Under the pieces are notes generated by a model. It searched no databases. It worked only from the letters and a program-made list of their open reading frames with translations, and had not been told where the DNA came from. This document shows positions 34,966 through 47,489 of a stretch of DNA of 64,000 nucleotides, piece by piece. The DNA is from Cymodocea nodosa (lineage: Eukaryota > Streptophyta > Magnoliopsida > Alismatales > Cymodoceaceae), in assembly GCA_036874045.1 (NCBI GenBank), contig JAZBRI010000003.1:19445501-19509500 (forward strand). Reading direction: 5' to 3'. The first letter of the stretch is position 1; each line of letters starts with the position of its first letter. Made by a program: the position numbers and the translations under genes.

Positions 34966-36934
34966 TGTTTAGAATGAAAAAGTGCATAATATCAAGGTTT
35001 AAATGATGGTTAATTACAGAATTTTTAGCTTATCATCAGAGAATTAAGTCATTATGTTATAATTGCTCTGTTATATGCTTTAATGAAAGAATCTACATAA
35101 TTTCAGAGAATTAATTTAATTAAGTATATTTCTGAACTGTCAATTAATTATAGGCTTTGAAATTCCTAAGTATCTGAATTTTCTGTTATTTTAGAGAGTT
35201 ATATTGCATGTATCGAACAGTTATGTTTTAAATGCTTAAAGAATATTTTATTATTTCTTGGAGTACACGTGTTGAAACATCAATGCATGACTTAAGTGAA
35301 TTTTCGGTAAGTTATCTGGTAACTATTGGAAATGTGTTTGAGCATCGGATAATTACATTTGCAAGTATCTGAAATATCTTTTTATCATAAAGCTGCCTGA
35401 GGACACATGTCGCATTCTAGAAACTTGACTTAAGTTATCTTTCAGAAGGTTAGGTGTTAACTACCCGAAATGCATATAAGTTTCGGATAATTATAGTTTT
35501 AACTATCTGAAACATCTGAACTCGTTATTTCTTTATTGCACATGTTTTATAGTTAAATCAACAAAGTAAGTCCGTTTAGTTATCTATAACTCCACAAACC
35601 ATTTATTTTCTAATTTGCCACTATAGCAGTTACAAAAATAGAAAATTCGAAGGAAACCCATGATTACACATATCACGTAGGAATTCACTCGTGAAATGAA
35701 GAAGAAATCACCATCGTTGATATGAATGAAGAAAATCCAATCAATCAATTAAACAGAAGTAGTTACTACTGAAAGAAATATAAGAGGAGATAGAAAGATG
35801 AAGAAAGTGTGTGTGTAGAGGTGGAGAACCGTGCTAATTGTAGGAAGCGTCGGAAGTTCCCTAAAGCTCCACACCACCACCAAAATCACCAACCATCGGA
35901 GGTCTGTGATGATACTTTCCTGATGTTGAGTCAATTTTGAGCCAAACATGGTGATTGATAACCACTATGAAGAGTGATCGCATCACAGGAAGGGAAGCCA
36001 TTTTCACTAAGCACTAACTCATATCTCAAGAGATCATAAAGCTTCTAGCCTTGGTTTCAAGTTGATGCCAGTAGGCTAAAGAGGAGATCATCTTACAATT
36101 TTGGATTCACGATTCTATAGGGAGAGGAGGCAAGATTGTAAGTGATTAAGTTTTCAGTGGTGTAATCACATCGCATGTAATGACGAAAGTTTTTACTATC
36201 GATAGAGATTTTTACATTTCACCTTTCGCTCATCTTCAAGAACATATCAAAACAAAAATACCAAAAACAACAAATTATCTGTGTTTACATTTAGTATTAA
36301 AGTGTTGTATTGTTTGTTTTGTATCGTGATTAATGTTATCATTGTCAGTATCGTGAATGTTTATGTTTATTTCATTCAGAAAATAGAAAATAGTTTTATT
36401 GTTTACCGAAATTGATTTGTTCTAGATACTTAAGATGTTAATGGTTACTGTTTGAAATATCTGAATGTTAGTATTGTTTAATGATAAATCTAATATTAAC
36501 TAACATTAAAGAACTTAATTGATGTTATTTATATTCTATGGAACCGCCCAATGGTTGGCCAAATTCCTTTGTAAATAGCAGTATTTAACTAGAAAGATAG
36601 GCTCGTGAAGTTAACTTAAGTCCACGAGGTTAGTCTGTTGAGTTAACTATAACTCCACAAACTAAGTCTGTTGTGTTAACTGTAACTCAACGTAATGCTT
36701 ACTGAACACATATAAACTCCAATATAAAAATCAGAACAGTACACAATTCTTATTCAATCTCTATGGGATCAACCTGTACTTGCACACAAATACAATTTAC
36801 ATTATGCACTTGTAGTTAAAATACAAATTTGAATTAAAATATAATTTCTGTGAAAGGTTGTTTGTTTACTTCTAAAAGTAATTATTTAGATAAGCATAAA
36901 ATCAAATTAAACAAGTTTAAGATTTAACTTAACA
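34966..36934 (+). repeat. LTR B copy 3, plus strand (3' LTR)
   Basis: Starts TGTTTAGAATGAAAAAGTGC after the polypurine tract and ends near CTTAACA at 36934 (end inferred by comparison with the 12146 copy; about 1969 bp). It shares the shorter variant of copy 1. Palindromic motifs at 36600-36700. With copy 2 it forms an inverted pair. Confidence 0.78.
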
Positions 36935-37130
36935 ACCCCAAACGCCACTCCTCAAGGCCCCAATCTTGAGAATTCACTAAGTGCTTTTAAGGCTTAGCAC
37001 AAACCTAAGTCAAGTTGCTTTTGCAAGTTAAGCAACAACCTTTACAAGTGTTGTTTTTCATGGGCTAAACAACAACCCTACAAGTGTTGTTTTTAAGGCT
37101 CAATAACGACCTTATACAAAGCACCAACTT
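36935..37130. other. Unassigned 196-bp segment with short direct repeats
   Basis: Contains a repeated unit (ACAAGTGTTGTTTTT after a CAACAACC-type run) at about 37030-37095. No ORF; may be older DNA between two elements. Confidence 0.4.
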
Positions 37131-38823
37131 TGTGAAAAGACTTCTAAATTTTGATAATGTAAAAACCTATGTGAGAACTTAAATTATATTTCATAGGTTG
37201 TGTTTTAAAAGAACACCAAAAGTAGTTACTATTTCACAAGAAGTTTTAGAAGGTTCAAAGATGAAATAGTTTGGAAGGGAAGAAGGTTCGAAAAGTTCCA
37301 AGGTAAACTATCTGGAAATTAAAGGAAATAGTTGCAAGCCAAAAAGGAGAGTTTCTAAAGGTTTCAAGAGAAACTATTTGAAAGTCAGTTAATTTCGAAA
37401 GGTTTCAAAAACGGTATACTAAAACTAAGAAGGGTCACGTGAAGAATTTAAAAGACTTACATGACTAACAGAAATAGCAGTTCATGAGTTACAGGCTTAA
37501 AGGTTGAAAAACTCATTGAGTTAGCATAACTCAATGTGTAAATATAGAAGGAACAACTTGTTGAGTTACAAGCTTATATGTTAAAGAACTCGTTGAGTTA
37601 GCATAACTCAACATGTAAATATAGAAGGAACAACTTGTTGAGTTACAGGTTTAAAGGTAGTGCAACTCATTTAGTTAGCACAACTCAACATATTTTTAAA
37701 AAGTCAAACAGAAGTCACATGCCAAACTCATTAAGTTAGCAAAAACTCATGTGCAAAACTCATTGAGTTAATGAGTAAAAGGAAGAATAACTCGTTAAGT
37801 TAACGAGTAAAAGGGAAAAGCAACTCGTTAAGATAATAACAACTTAACGACCTGGGAGAAAATAATGAAGGAATGACATCACATGCATAGCAAGGAAATT
37901 CACATGATAGAACTCGTTGAGTTAGCATAACTCAACGTATATTTGCAGAAGACAAGAAAGAACAACTCGTTAAGTTATTTCTAACTTAATGACCGGGAAG
38001 AAGATTAGCAGAAAAGCATTTGATAGTATATCAAACGGTAACTTTCTATTTATAGGACTGTCAAGATCAAAGTATAGTAAAATAATACCGTTAAAAGATA
38101 ATATGATCATTGGAATCACATATATAAATACAACTAGATCATTCTACATATATTCAAGAGAGAGAGATAGAATATACATTGTAGATCCTCTTCCATTATA
38201 GAAAGCATATTTCAGATTCAATATAGAGAGAACAAGCTAAAAGTAGAATTCAGAAGAAGAATCTCAAAGGTCCCTAATTGTGTTGAAAGTCTGATCCAAG
38301 AGGGATCATTGGTTTGTAGCATCAACCTAAAAGCTACACACTGTGTTGGTTAGTTAGTTTATACCTTAAAACTCAAGGTTAGTTGTTGAGCTTCAACCTG
38401 AAAGCTACACACTGTGTTGGTTAGTGAGTATATACCTTAAAACTTAAGGTTGGTTATTGAGCTTCAACTTGAAAACTCTAGGTTGGTTTGCTAAAGTTTT
38501 GACCTGAAAACTTTTAAAAAATGTTGGTTAGAGCTACAACCAGAAAACTCAAGTGAATGGTTGATTCTTGCTTTGACCTTAAAGCAAGTGTATATAAGTG
38601 TTTTAACACTTAATGAAGCCCAAGTAATCCTTAAGGGTGGACTAGCCAAGTTGGTGAACCACTTAAAACTTCCTTGTGTTTTTATTTATCTTTTCCACTA
38701 TGCATGATTTAATTATGTATTTATTACTTTTGCATATTGAACATTCAAATAAGTTAGAAAAAGATTAAAAGTATACATAGATCACCATTCACCCCCCCTC
38801 TAGTGAGCCATTTGATCATAACA
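37131..38823 (+). repeat. LTR A' (diverged SIRE relative), 5' LTR
   Basis: Shares the start (TTTTGATAATG, AACCTATGTGAG), the GTTGGTT-rich tail and the CACCCCCCCTCTAGTGAG near-end with LTR A, and ends ATCATAACA before a PBS. The central array differs: about 86-bp tandem units at 37480-37700 built on CGTTGAGTTA, four bases, TAACTCAAC, then TGTAAATATAGAAGG. The left boundary is approximate. Confidence 0.78.
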
Positions 38824-38825
38824 AT

Positions 38826-38837
38826 TGGTATCAAAGT
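38826..38837 (+). other. Primer binding site of SIRE-A' (mutated)
   Basis: TGGTATCAAAGT, two changes from TGGTATCAGAGC, two bases after the LTR end. Confidence 0.78.
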
Positions 38838-39678
38838 AGTTTGAACTCATTTTATAGATTTAACCATCTGAGATCATAGCATCAATTCATAAAAAAGGTC
38901 AGAATATCTATCGTCCACCCTTGTTTGATGGTAACAACTATAATTATTGGAAAAATAGGATGGAATGTTTCTTCAAGAGCTCTGATGTGAGTCTCTAGAA
39001 AGTAGTGGTTCAAGAAACATCCCTTCCAACCAATCATGAAGATGATTAGATTGAGGAGGATGAGAGAATCATCTAGATGGATGCTCATGGTCTGAATATT
39101 ATTTATTGTTCACTTACTACTAAACAATATAACAAGGTATCTACATGTAAGTCTTCACGTAAGGCTTGAAAAACCTTTCAAATCACTTACGAAGGTACTA
39201 GCCAAGTGAAAGATACTAAAATCAACATTTTACTCAGAAAATTTGAATTATTTAAAATGCTTGATGATGAAACTATTACTAACATGTTTCAAGATTTACT
39301 AAGATTATAAATGAGCTAAGAGGTTTGGGAAAGGAATTTTTTGTTTATGAATAAATGTAGAAAATTCTTAGGAGCTTAATTGTGGAATAGAAGAAAAAAT
39401 CCACATCAATACAAGATTCCAAAGACCTCAACAAATACTCAGTACAGGATTTAATAGGCAATCTACTAGCCCATGAAGTTTAAATGAATGAATGGACAGA
39501 TGAGGAAGGAAGTGTTAAAAAGAAAACAGAAAAGAAGAAAGAACTAGCCTTCTCATCAACTCAAGAACTTCAAAGTTCAAATGAAGATGAAGTTGTACTA
39601 TTGGTTAAAAATTTTAGAAAATGGATGAAGAAAAGAAGCCAAGCTAGCACATCAAAAAGCAATGGTCCAATATGCTTC

Positions 39679-40055
39679 TGTTGTGTGGAAAGATCAAACA
39701 AACGTGGAGCATCTAGGGGTGGCGTGGAGAAGAGATCAACGTGGATGAGAGGAATGCGAGTGGAGAATTCGAAAGAACAATAGATTTACGTGGTTCTCCA
39801 ACACGAGTACGTCCACGGGTGATCAATCTATCGTGATTCCTTGTTGTATGGTTGCTGGTACAAAGAAGGGGGAGAACGAAATCTAGGGATTTAGCTTGTT
39901 TTTTGCATCCCTTAGACGAGGATGACCCCTTACATATATAGGGGCAATGATGGGTTATACCTAAAAGACAAGTTTGCCCCTGTATAAATTGTCAAAGAAA
40001 TACAACCATATACAATGACATATACATAAACTTGATGGAAGACACATGTATCACA
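39679..40055 (-). repeat. 3' LTR of the Tork element
   Basis: 377 bp, near-identical by eye to the 5' LTR. The purine-rich GAAAGACAAGGTGAAGAT next to it on the minus strand serves as the polypurine tract. Confidence 0.9.
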
Positions 40056-40123
40056 AATCTTCACCTTGTCTTTCATCAATCTTCACCACAAACAAGTGAT
40101 AGATCACCAAGACCCAGCGTGGG

Positions 40124-43100
40124 TCAGCAGCAGCAATAGACGTTGAGTAAGTCCAAGCAATGCTTGAACTTGCTTTTAACAACGCCCTTTGTAAACATAT
40201 CAGCCGAGTTGTCCTTTGTGTTGGCCTTCATAATCTTTATCATGTCTTCATTCCTAAGGAAGTAATACTTAACATCAATATGTTTAGTTCTATCATGAAA
40301 GACATTATCTTTGGAGAGACAAATAGCACTAAGACTGTCATAGAAGATATCAGCTTTATCAATGCGCCAACCAAAGTCTCCAAGTAAGCCTTTCAACCAA
40401 ATCCCTTCCTTTGCAGCTTCTGTCATAGCCACATATTCAGCCTCAGTTGTGGACAGAGATACCGTAGGCTGAAGAGTTGATTTCCAACTCACAATAGAAC
40501 CTGCAAATGTAAAGACATAACCGGATAATGATCTCCTTCTGTGAACATCACCTACATAGTCTGAGTCTGTATAACTAGCCATAGTGCAACCCTGATCTGC
40601 TACATACATCAAGCCAACGCTTGGAGTTCCTTTCAAATATCTGAATATCCTTTTAACTGCTTTCCAGTGTTCTCTACCTAGATTGGACATGAACCTACTA
40701 ACAAAACTCAAAGGATATGCTAAATCAAGCCTAGTGCATACCATAGCATACATAAGACTTCCAACTGCCTGTGCATAAGGAACTCGCTGCATATCAAGCT
40801 TTTCAAAATCAATTTGTAGATGCATCGTAGATGACAACTTGACATTTCTATCATAAGGCGTGCTAATGGCTTTGCATGAAGCCATACCAAATCTGCTAAG
40901 GATCTTTTCAATATACTTCTGTTGATTCAAAAATAGCTTACCAGAATTTCTTTCACGCCTAATCTCTATTCCAAGAATTCTGCCAGCTGGACCAAGATCC
41001 TTCATATCAAATTCTGATTTTAATGTGTCCTTCAGCTCCTATATCACTTCGATATTCTTCGCAGCTATAAGAATATCAACATACAATAACAAATAAACAT
41101 GTGTATTCTTATCAAGAGTTTTAACTTATACACATGAATCATAGTTGCTGTGTCTAAAACCAACTTTAACTATAAAGGAATCAAACCTCTTGTACCATTG
41201 GCGTGGTGACTATTTAAGTCCATACAAGAACTTCTTTAATTTGCACACCCAATCAGATTTACCTTTCACCACAAACCCTGTTGGTTGTTCCATCCAAATA
41301 TCTTCTTCTAACTCACCATGCAAGAAGGCCGTCTTTACATCTAGCCGTTCCAATTCTAAATTCTGTGCTGCAGCAATAGATAACAAAATTCTAATAGATG
41401 TATGACGTACAATAGGAGCAAATACCTCAATGAAGTCAACTCCTTCTCACTGTGAATAACCTTTGGCGACTAATCTTGCCTTGTGTTGCACACTTGTGTT
41501 GCCTTGAGTCCCAATCTTCTTCTTATAGACCCATTTGCAACCAACAATATTTGTATTCTTTAGACGTTTCACCAGTTCCCAAGTCTTATTCTTATGGAGA
41601 GATTGGAGTTCCTCCTCCATAGTAGACATCCAAAGACCAGCTTCTGAATCTTTCATTGCAGCTTCATATGTAGGTGGATCAATAGAATCCTCCACCTCAA
41701 CTACTACCTGTAAGGCAAAAGCAACCAAACTGTCGTAGCCATATCTAATCGGAGGTCTAACGTCTCTTCTAGAACGATCTTTGCCAATGGTTCTTGGTGG
41801 TGGTTGCTCCACCTCTTCCTCCTCAATTTCATTTTCCTAAGTTTCAGATGAAGTTTCTCTAATTTCAACTTGATCAGTGATAGGCGGCTGCTGTGCGTCA
41901 TCTATCTCCATCTGTTCAGGAAGGGTGTGCTCAATTTCTAGTGTTTCACATACTAGTTTATCTATTGCCTGCAAAACAGAATTCTCATCAAAAGTAACAT
42001 CACGACTATATATTACTTTGTGAGACTCAATATCATATATCCTGTATCCCTTTACACCAACACCATAGCCCACAAATATGTCTTTCTTGGCACGTGGTTC
42101 CAACTTGCCATTATTCACATGATAGTAAGCTAGACATCCAAAAATTCTAAGCTTTGAATAACTAGCAGATCTTTTCAGCCATACCTCAAGAGGTATCTTC
42201 CCATCTAAGGCACTAGAAGGAGACTTGTTCACCAGATAGGAAGCTGTGTTAACAACCTCTGCCCAAAACTTCTTGCTCAAACCTACATGAGACAGCATAC
42301 AGCGTGCCTTTCCTAGGAGTGTTCTATTCAATCTTTCAGCTACTCCATTTTGCTGAGGGGTATACCTAATGGTGTTATGCCATGTAATGCCTTCATCTTT
42401 ACAAAAGTTATCAAATTCTTGAGAACAAAACTCAAGACCATTATCAGTTCTAAGATATTTTACCTTTCTATCTGTTTGGTTTCCTACCTGCTTCTTCCAA
42501 TGCTTGAAGCAAGAAAAAGCTTCACTTTTGTGTGTCAAAAAGAAAACTCAGTTCATCCTTGAATGATACTCAATGATAGAAAGAAAATATCTGGAACCTA
42601 CAATAGAAGGCTAACGTGAAGGCCCCCAACAATCAGCATGAATATAATCAAAAACTCCCTTGGAGCTGTGCTAACTGCATGCAAATGACACTCTTTTCTG
42701 TTTACCAAAAACACAATGCTTGCACATGTCAATACAAGCAACCTTGTGTCCATCAAACTTGCCCAGACTACTCAATTTCTACATTCCTTTCTGCCCCAAA
42801 TGATCCATCCTTGAGTGCCACATGACAAAAAGATCCTACTGACTAGATATAGCTGATGTAGCTGCACCAATAATTGGAGTGCCCTGTAGAATGTATAAGG
42901 GACCAGATTTGGTTCCCTTCATAACAACTAATGAGCATTTTAGTATGTTGTTTGGTTACCCAACACGACACCAGAAAACTTGTTTGGATCTCCAGAAACG
43001 CACTAGAAAAACTTGGATTTGTTAACTTCTGTTTTTACTTAGTTAATTTATCTTTATGCCTATTCCTTTTTTTAGAAGTAAACAAACAACCTTTCACACA

Positions 43101-46100
43101 AATTAGATTTTAATTCCAATTTGTATTTTAACTACAAGTGCACAATGTCTATTGTATTAGTGTGCAAGTACAGGTCGATCCCATAGAGAATTGTTTAAGA
43201 ATTGAGAACTGTTCCGTTTGTTAACAATCAAATTAATATCTTCAATAAGCCCTCAGTTGAGTTATAGTTAACTCAACGTACAAAGTTCGTTGAGTTATGG
43301 TTAACTCAACGGACTAACCTCGTGGACTTATATTAACTCCACGAGTCTACCTTTTCTTTTTAATATTGCTATTTACAAAGGAATTTGGCCAATCATTGGG
43401 CGATTCCACAGATTGTAAATAGCATCAATTAAGCTCTTTAATGTTAGTAAACACTGCATTTATCATTAAGCAATACTAGCATTCAAATAATTCAAACAAT
43501 AACCATTAAAATGTTTAAGTCTTTTGAACGAACCAATTTCAGTAAACTGTAAAACTAAAACAAACATAAAACAATCGCAACACTGACAAAGATAACATTA
43601 ATCACAATACAGCACAAACAATACAACACTCAAATACAAAATACAAACATAGATAAATTATTTTTGGTATTTTTGTTTTAATATGAACATGGAAATGGGC
43701 GAAAGGTGAAATGTAAAGTAATCTCAATCGACAGTAAATACTTCCGTCACTACATGCGACACGATTACACCACTGAAAATTAAACCACTTACAATTCTGT
43801 CTCCTCTCCCTATAGAATCGCGAGTCCAGAATTGCAAGATGATCTCCTCTTCAACATACAAGCATTAACCTGAAACCAAGGCTAGAAGCTTTACGATCTC
43901 CTGAAATATGAGTCGACGCTTGGTGAAAATGGCTTCCCTTCCCGCGACGCGATCACTCCTCACAATGGTTGTCAAGCACTGTGTTTGGCTCGGAATCGAC
44001 CTGACATCAAGAAAGTATTCTCACAGACCTCCGATGGTTGGTGATTATGGTGGTTGTAATGATGGTTGGTGTGGTACTTCAAAGAATTGCCAATACTGTC
44101 TGTAGAAAGCTCGGTGCTCCTCCTCTGTACACACTGGCCATACCCATTGATCACACACACTTTACTTCTTTTTCTTCTTTTCTTTTATATTTCTTCAATG
44201 GTAACTGCTTCTGCTTGAATGGTCGGTTGGATTTCCTTCATTCATATCAACGACGATGATTTCTTCTCCCTACGCGATATGTGCGATCGTGGTTTTTCCT
44301 TCCAACTGTCTTGTTTCTACAACCACTATAGTGGCATATTAGAAAATAAATAGCCTGTGGAGTTACAGATAACTCAATGGACTTGCTTCGTTGATTTAAC
44401 TATAAAACACATGCATAAATTTAACTATCTGATGCTCAGGTGCATTTCAGATACTTACAAACTTAACTATCCGATGCCCAAATGCATTTCAAATAGTTAC
44501 AGATAACTCACCGATATATAACTTAAGTAAATCTACCAGATCTCGACACGTGTCAACAGTAGTTTAATAATAAAAGAAACATTTCGGAGAGTTACAGGTC
44601 TAACTATCCAATGCCCAACCACAATTTCGGATAGTTAGAGATAACTTACCGAAAATCCACTTAAGTCACTTTCCTAGAACATGACACGTGTCCACTGCTA
44701 TTTTATAAATAAAAGGAGATTTCGAAGAGTTACACATAAATATCCGAGCCCAACTGCAATTTTGGATAGTTATAGATAACTCACCGAAAATTCACTTAAG
44801 TCATGTATTATGGTTTCGACACGTGTACTTTAGGAAATAATAAAATATTCTTTTAAAACATAACTGTTCAGTAATTTAAACATAACTATCCGATACATGT
44901 TCAGTATGTTAAACATAACTATCCGAAGTATCAGAAAGTTCGGATACTTAAGAATTTCACAGCCTGTAACTTACCGACAGTTCAAAAATGTACTAAATTA
45001 AGCAGATTCTTTAATTAAAGCTTATAACAGTGCAATTATAACATAATAGTTTAATTCTCATATGATAAGTTAAATATTATGCAATTAACTATCATTTAAC
45101 CATTAATAATATGCACTTTTTCATTCTAAACATATGTTGATCTTCCCCTCACCACTTGTATATCTATAACCCTTAGCATCAAGGGCCATCAGTGAGATCA
45201 GACTTTTTCCAAGCTTTGGGATGTGCCAAACATCCTCCAGAATTCTAACTATGTCATCATGCAGTTTAAATTTTATAGTGCCCACACTAACTCTAGAGCA
45301 CACATCATCATTGGCCAAGGTCACTTGACCACCCTCCACCTACTCGTAGGTGTCAAAATACTCCCTAGTAGGAGTCATATGATGTGAAGCTCCTAAGTCC
45401 ATAATCCACTGATCATCAAAATAGGCACTGCATCAAATTGTAAGAGAAAAGTCATCACCTGACGTAGAACTGGTTTCTGCCACAATAGCCTTTCCTTTGT
45501 TCATAAGCTTGAGACAATGTGATTTCGAGTGTCCTTTCTCCTTACAGCAATGGCAAGTATCTCTAGAGTACTTGCCCTTCGACTTGCTTCTGCTTCTATT
45601 CTTCCCTCTACCTTGTCTCTAGCTTCTTCCCCTATTCTCTTGCTACTGAGTTGAGAGGCCAACACCACTTGCCTCGTTTCTACCATACACCATGTGCCTG
45701 AGCTCCCTAGAATGAAGGTTGGACATCACTTCCTCTAGTGTAATTGAATCTCTTCCAACTACACAAGACTGAACAAAGTTTTCATAACTCAATGAGAGTG
45801 AACAAAGCAAGATAAGAGCTGCATCTTCATCTTCTATGATTACTCCAATATTCTTGAGTTCCATCAGAATAGCATTTAGCAGATCTAAATGTTGCTTAAG
45901 AGGTACACCTTCTATCATCTTTAAAGAGAACAGTCTTTGCTTTAACAACAATTTGTTTGTTAAAGATTTAGTCATATACAATGACTCAAGTTTCTACCAA
46001 AGACCTAAAGAGGTAGATTCATCAGCAACTTCTATTATAACTTCATCAGACAAACACAACAAGATGGTGGAGTGAGCTTTCTCCTCCTACAATTCAAACT

Positions 46101-46245
46101 CTAGCGAATTTCTGTTCAGAGTAGTTTCCTTATTTAAAGGAGCCCAAATACCTTATTGCTTTAGAAGTGCTTTCATCTTAATTTGCCATAAGCTGAAGCT
46201 ATTCTTACTATCAAACTTTTCTATCTTCAACCCTGAAGTATTCAT
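40124..46245 (-). pseudogene. Tork gag-pol, interrupted by a solo LTR and stops
   Basis: ATG 46245 opens gag (MNTSGLKIEKFDSKNSFSLW). Then UBN2 capsid motifs (near 45980-45650), a zinc knuckle (CHCCKEKGHSKSHC, near 45548), protease with DLGASHHM (near 45405, where DSG is usual), the insertion, GAG-pre-integrase, integrase (LRTDNGLEF near 42450, QNGVAERLNR near 42350), RT (WKWVYKKK-like segment near 41530, LLLYVD-I near 41080 with the YVDD box damaged) and RNase H to TAA-type stop at 40124-40126. Stops are few per domain, so the element is younger than its SIRE host. Several stops again replace Gln or Trp. Confidence 0.85.
42949..45132 (-). mobile_element. Solo gypsy LTR B copy 4 in the Tork element, TSD TATGT
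   Basis: 2184 bp from TGTTTGG to CTAAACA (minus-strand orientation TGTTTAGAATG...CCAAACA). Both flanks are TATGT (42944-42948, 45133-45137), an exact 5-bp duplication. Hairpin units alternate with G-boxes at 44547, 44685 and 44820 (138 and 135 bp apart), and inverted pairs lie at 43255-43345. No internal gypsy sequence remains. Confidence 0.93.
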
Positions 46246-46755
46246 GTTTTCAAAACAACAAACAACTAACAATACACACAATTCTGCGGCAAGGTACACA
46301 ATAGCAAGCAATATCTCAACAACAATATGCTACTGAAACTACTAATTTCAACGAAATGCAATCAGCCACAAGCCAAGCACACTACTTAGCAAAAAATAGT
46401 AGCAAATACTCGCACAAACCAAGCACAAAATCACAATCACAAAATGCCTAAAATCTGACAATCAACGAGTCATTCGTTTAGAAAACTACTGTGCCCTAGT
46501 CAGACACCTCTTGTTGTATCTCTTTAAATATGAAACTTCTGACCACGAAATTTTAAAGGAAGGAAGTTCAGGAAGCTTACAACACGTCCTCAAAATTTAA
46601 GATGCAACGAAGCACAGACGAGGAAGGTGTCGGAGTGTGTAGACTAGCGCTGATGACGACGGTAGTTACGGCAATGGAGAGATACCTTGCAGAAATGGCT
46701 TAAACCTTGATGAAACTCTTCGAAACTTCAAATGCAAACCTGGAGATGTCCAACC

Positions 46756-46769
46756 TGGCTCTGATACCA
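46756..46769 (-). other. Primer binding site of the Tork element
   Basis: Minus strand TGGTATCAGAGCCA beside the 5' LTR, complementary to initiator-Met tRNA; unmutated. Confidence 0.9.
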
Positions 46770-46771
46770 GT

Positions 46772-47148
46772 TGTTGTATAGAAAAATCAAACAAATGTGG
46801 AGCATCTAGGGGTGGTGTGGAGAAGAGATCAACGTGGATGAGAGGAATGCGAGTGGAGAATTCAGAAGAACAACAGATTTACGTGGTTTCCCAACATGGG
46901 TACATCCACGGGTGATCAATCTATCGTGATTCCTTGCTGTATGGTTGCTAGTACAAAAAAGAGGGAGAACGAAATCTAGGGATTTGGCTTGTTTTTTGCA
47001 TCCCTTGGACGAGGATGACCCCTTACATATATAGGGGCAACGATGGGTGATACCCAAAAGACAAGTTTGCCCCTGTACAAATTATCAAAGAAATACAACC
47101 ATATACAATGACATATACATATACTTGATGGAAGACACACGCATCACA
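46772..47148 (-). repeat. 5' LTR of the Tork element
   Basis: 377 bp. Minus strand begins TGTGATGCGTGTGTC and ends ACAACA. A TATATAGG run near 47027-47034 may reflect the promoter (minus strand CCTATATATGTAAGG). Confidence 0.9.
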
Positions 47149-47489
47149 ACTTCAAATGCAAAAAGTAAGGACATATACAACCTAAGTATCCATTACAACT
47201 AGAAGAAGATTAGTAAGAAATGAAGAAGAAGAAGAAGAAGAGCTACAAAAAGAAAATGACATTGAAAACCACTTGGGATGATAGCAGTTCATCTTGTAGC
47301 TCATCTGGTTCAGATAAAGAGGTATCAATAAACATGTGCTATACAACACAAGAGATATGTTCTACTTCATCTCAATGTGATTTTGATGTAGACAATGATA
47401 ATTTAGATATAAATATTCTTTTGTCTACTATTGATAGTTTATATGTTAAATGCAAAAATTATAAAAAGAAAATTAAGCATTTAACTACA

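Larger units (their letters stand above)
39679..47148 (-). mobile_element. Complete Tork-type Ty1/copia element, minus strand, with TSD
   Basis: Two 377-bp LTRs (39679-40055 and 46772-47148), PBS at the right end, gag-pol between. Flanking 5-mers are GCTTC (39674-39678) and ACTTC (47149-47153), a duplication with one change; joining the flanks restores the gag zinc knuckle of SIRE-A'. Without the nested solo LTR and its duplication the element is about 5.3 kb, usual for Tork/Tnt1-like elements. RT wording (DMKDLGPAGRILGIEI) supports the Tork lineage. Confidence 0.9.

Noticed and set aside
37480..37700. CRISPR-like array
   Set aside because: Tandem repeats lie inside an LTR of a plant copia element; units are contiguous, with no unique spacers and no cas genes.
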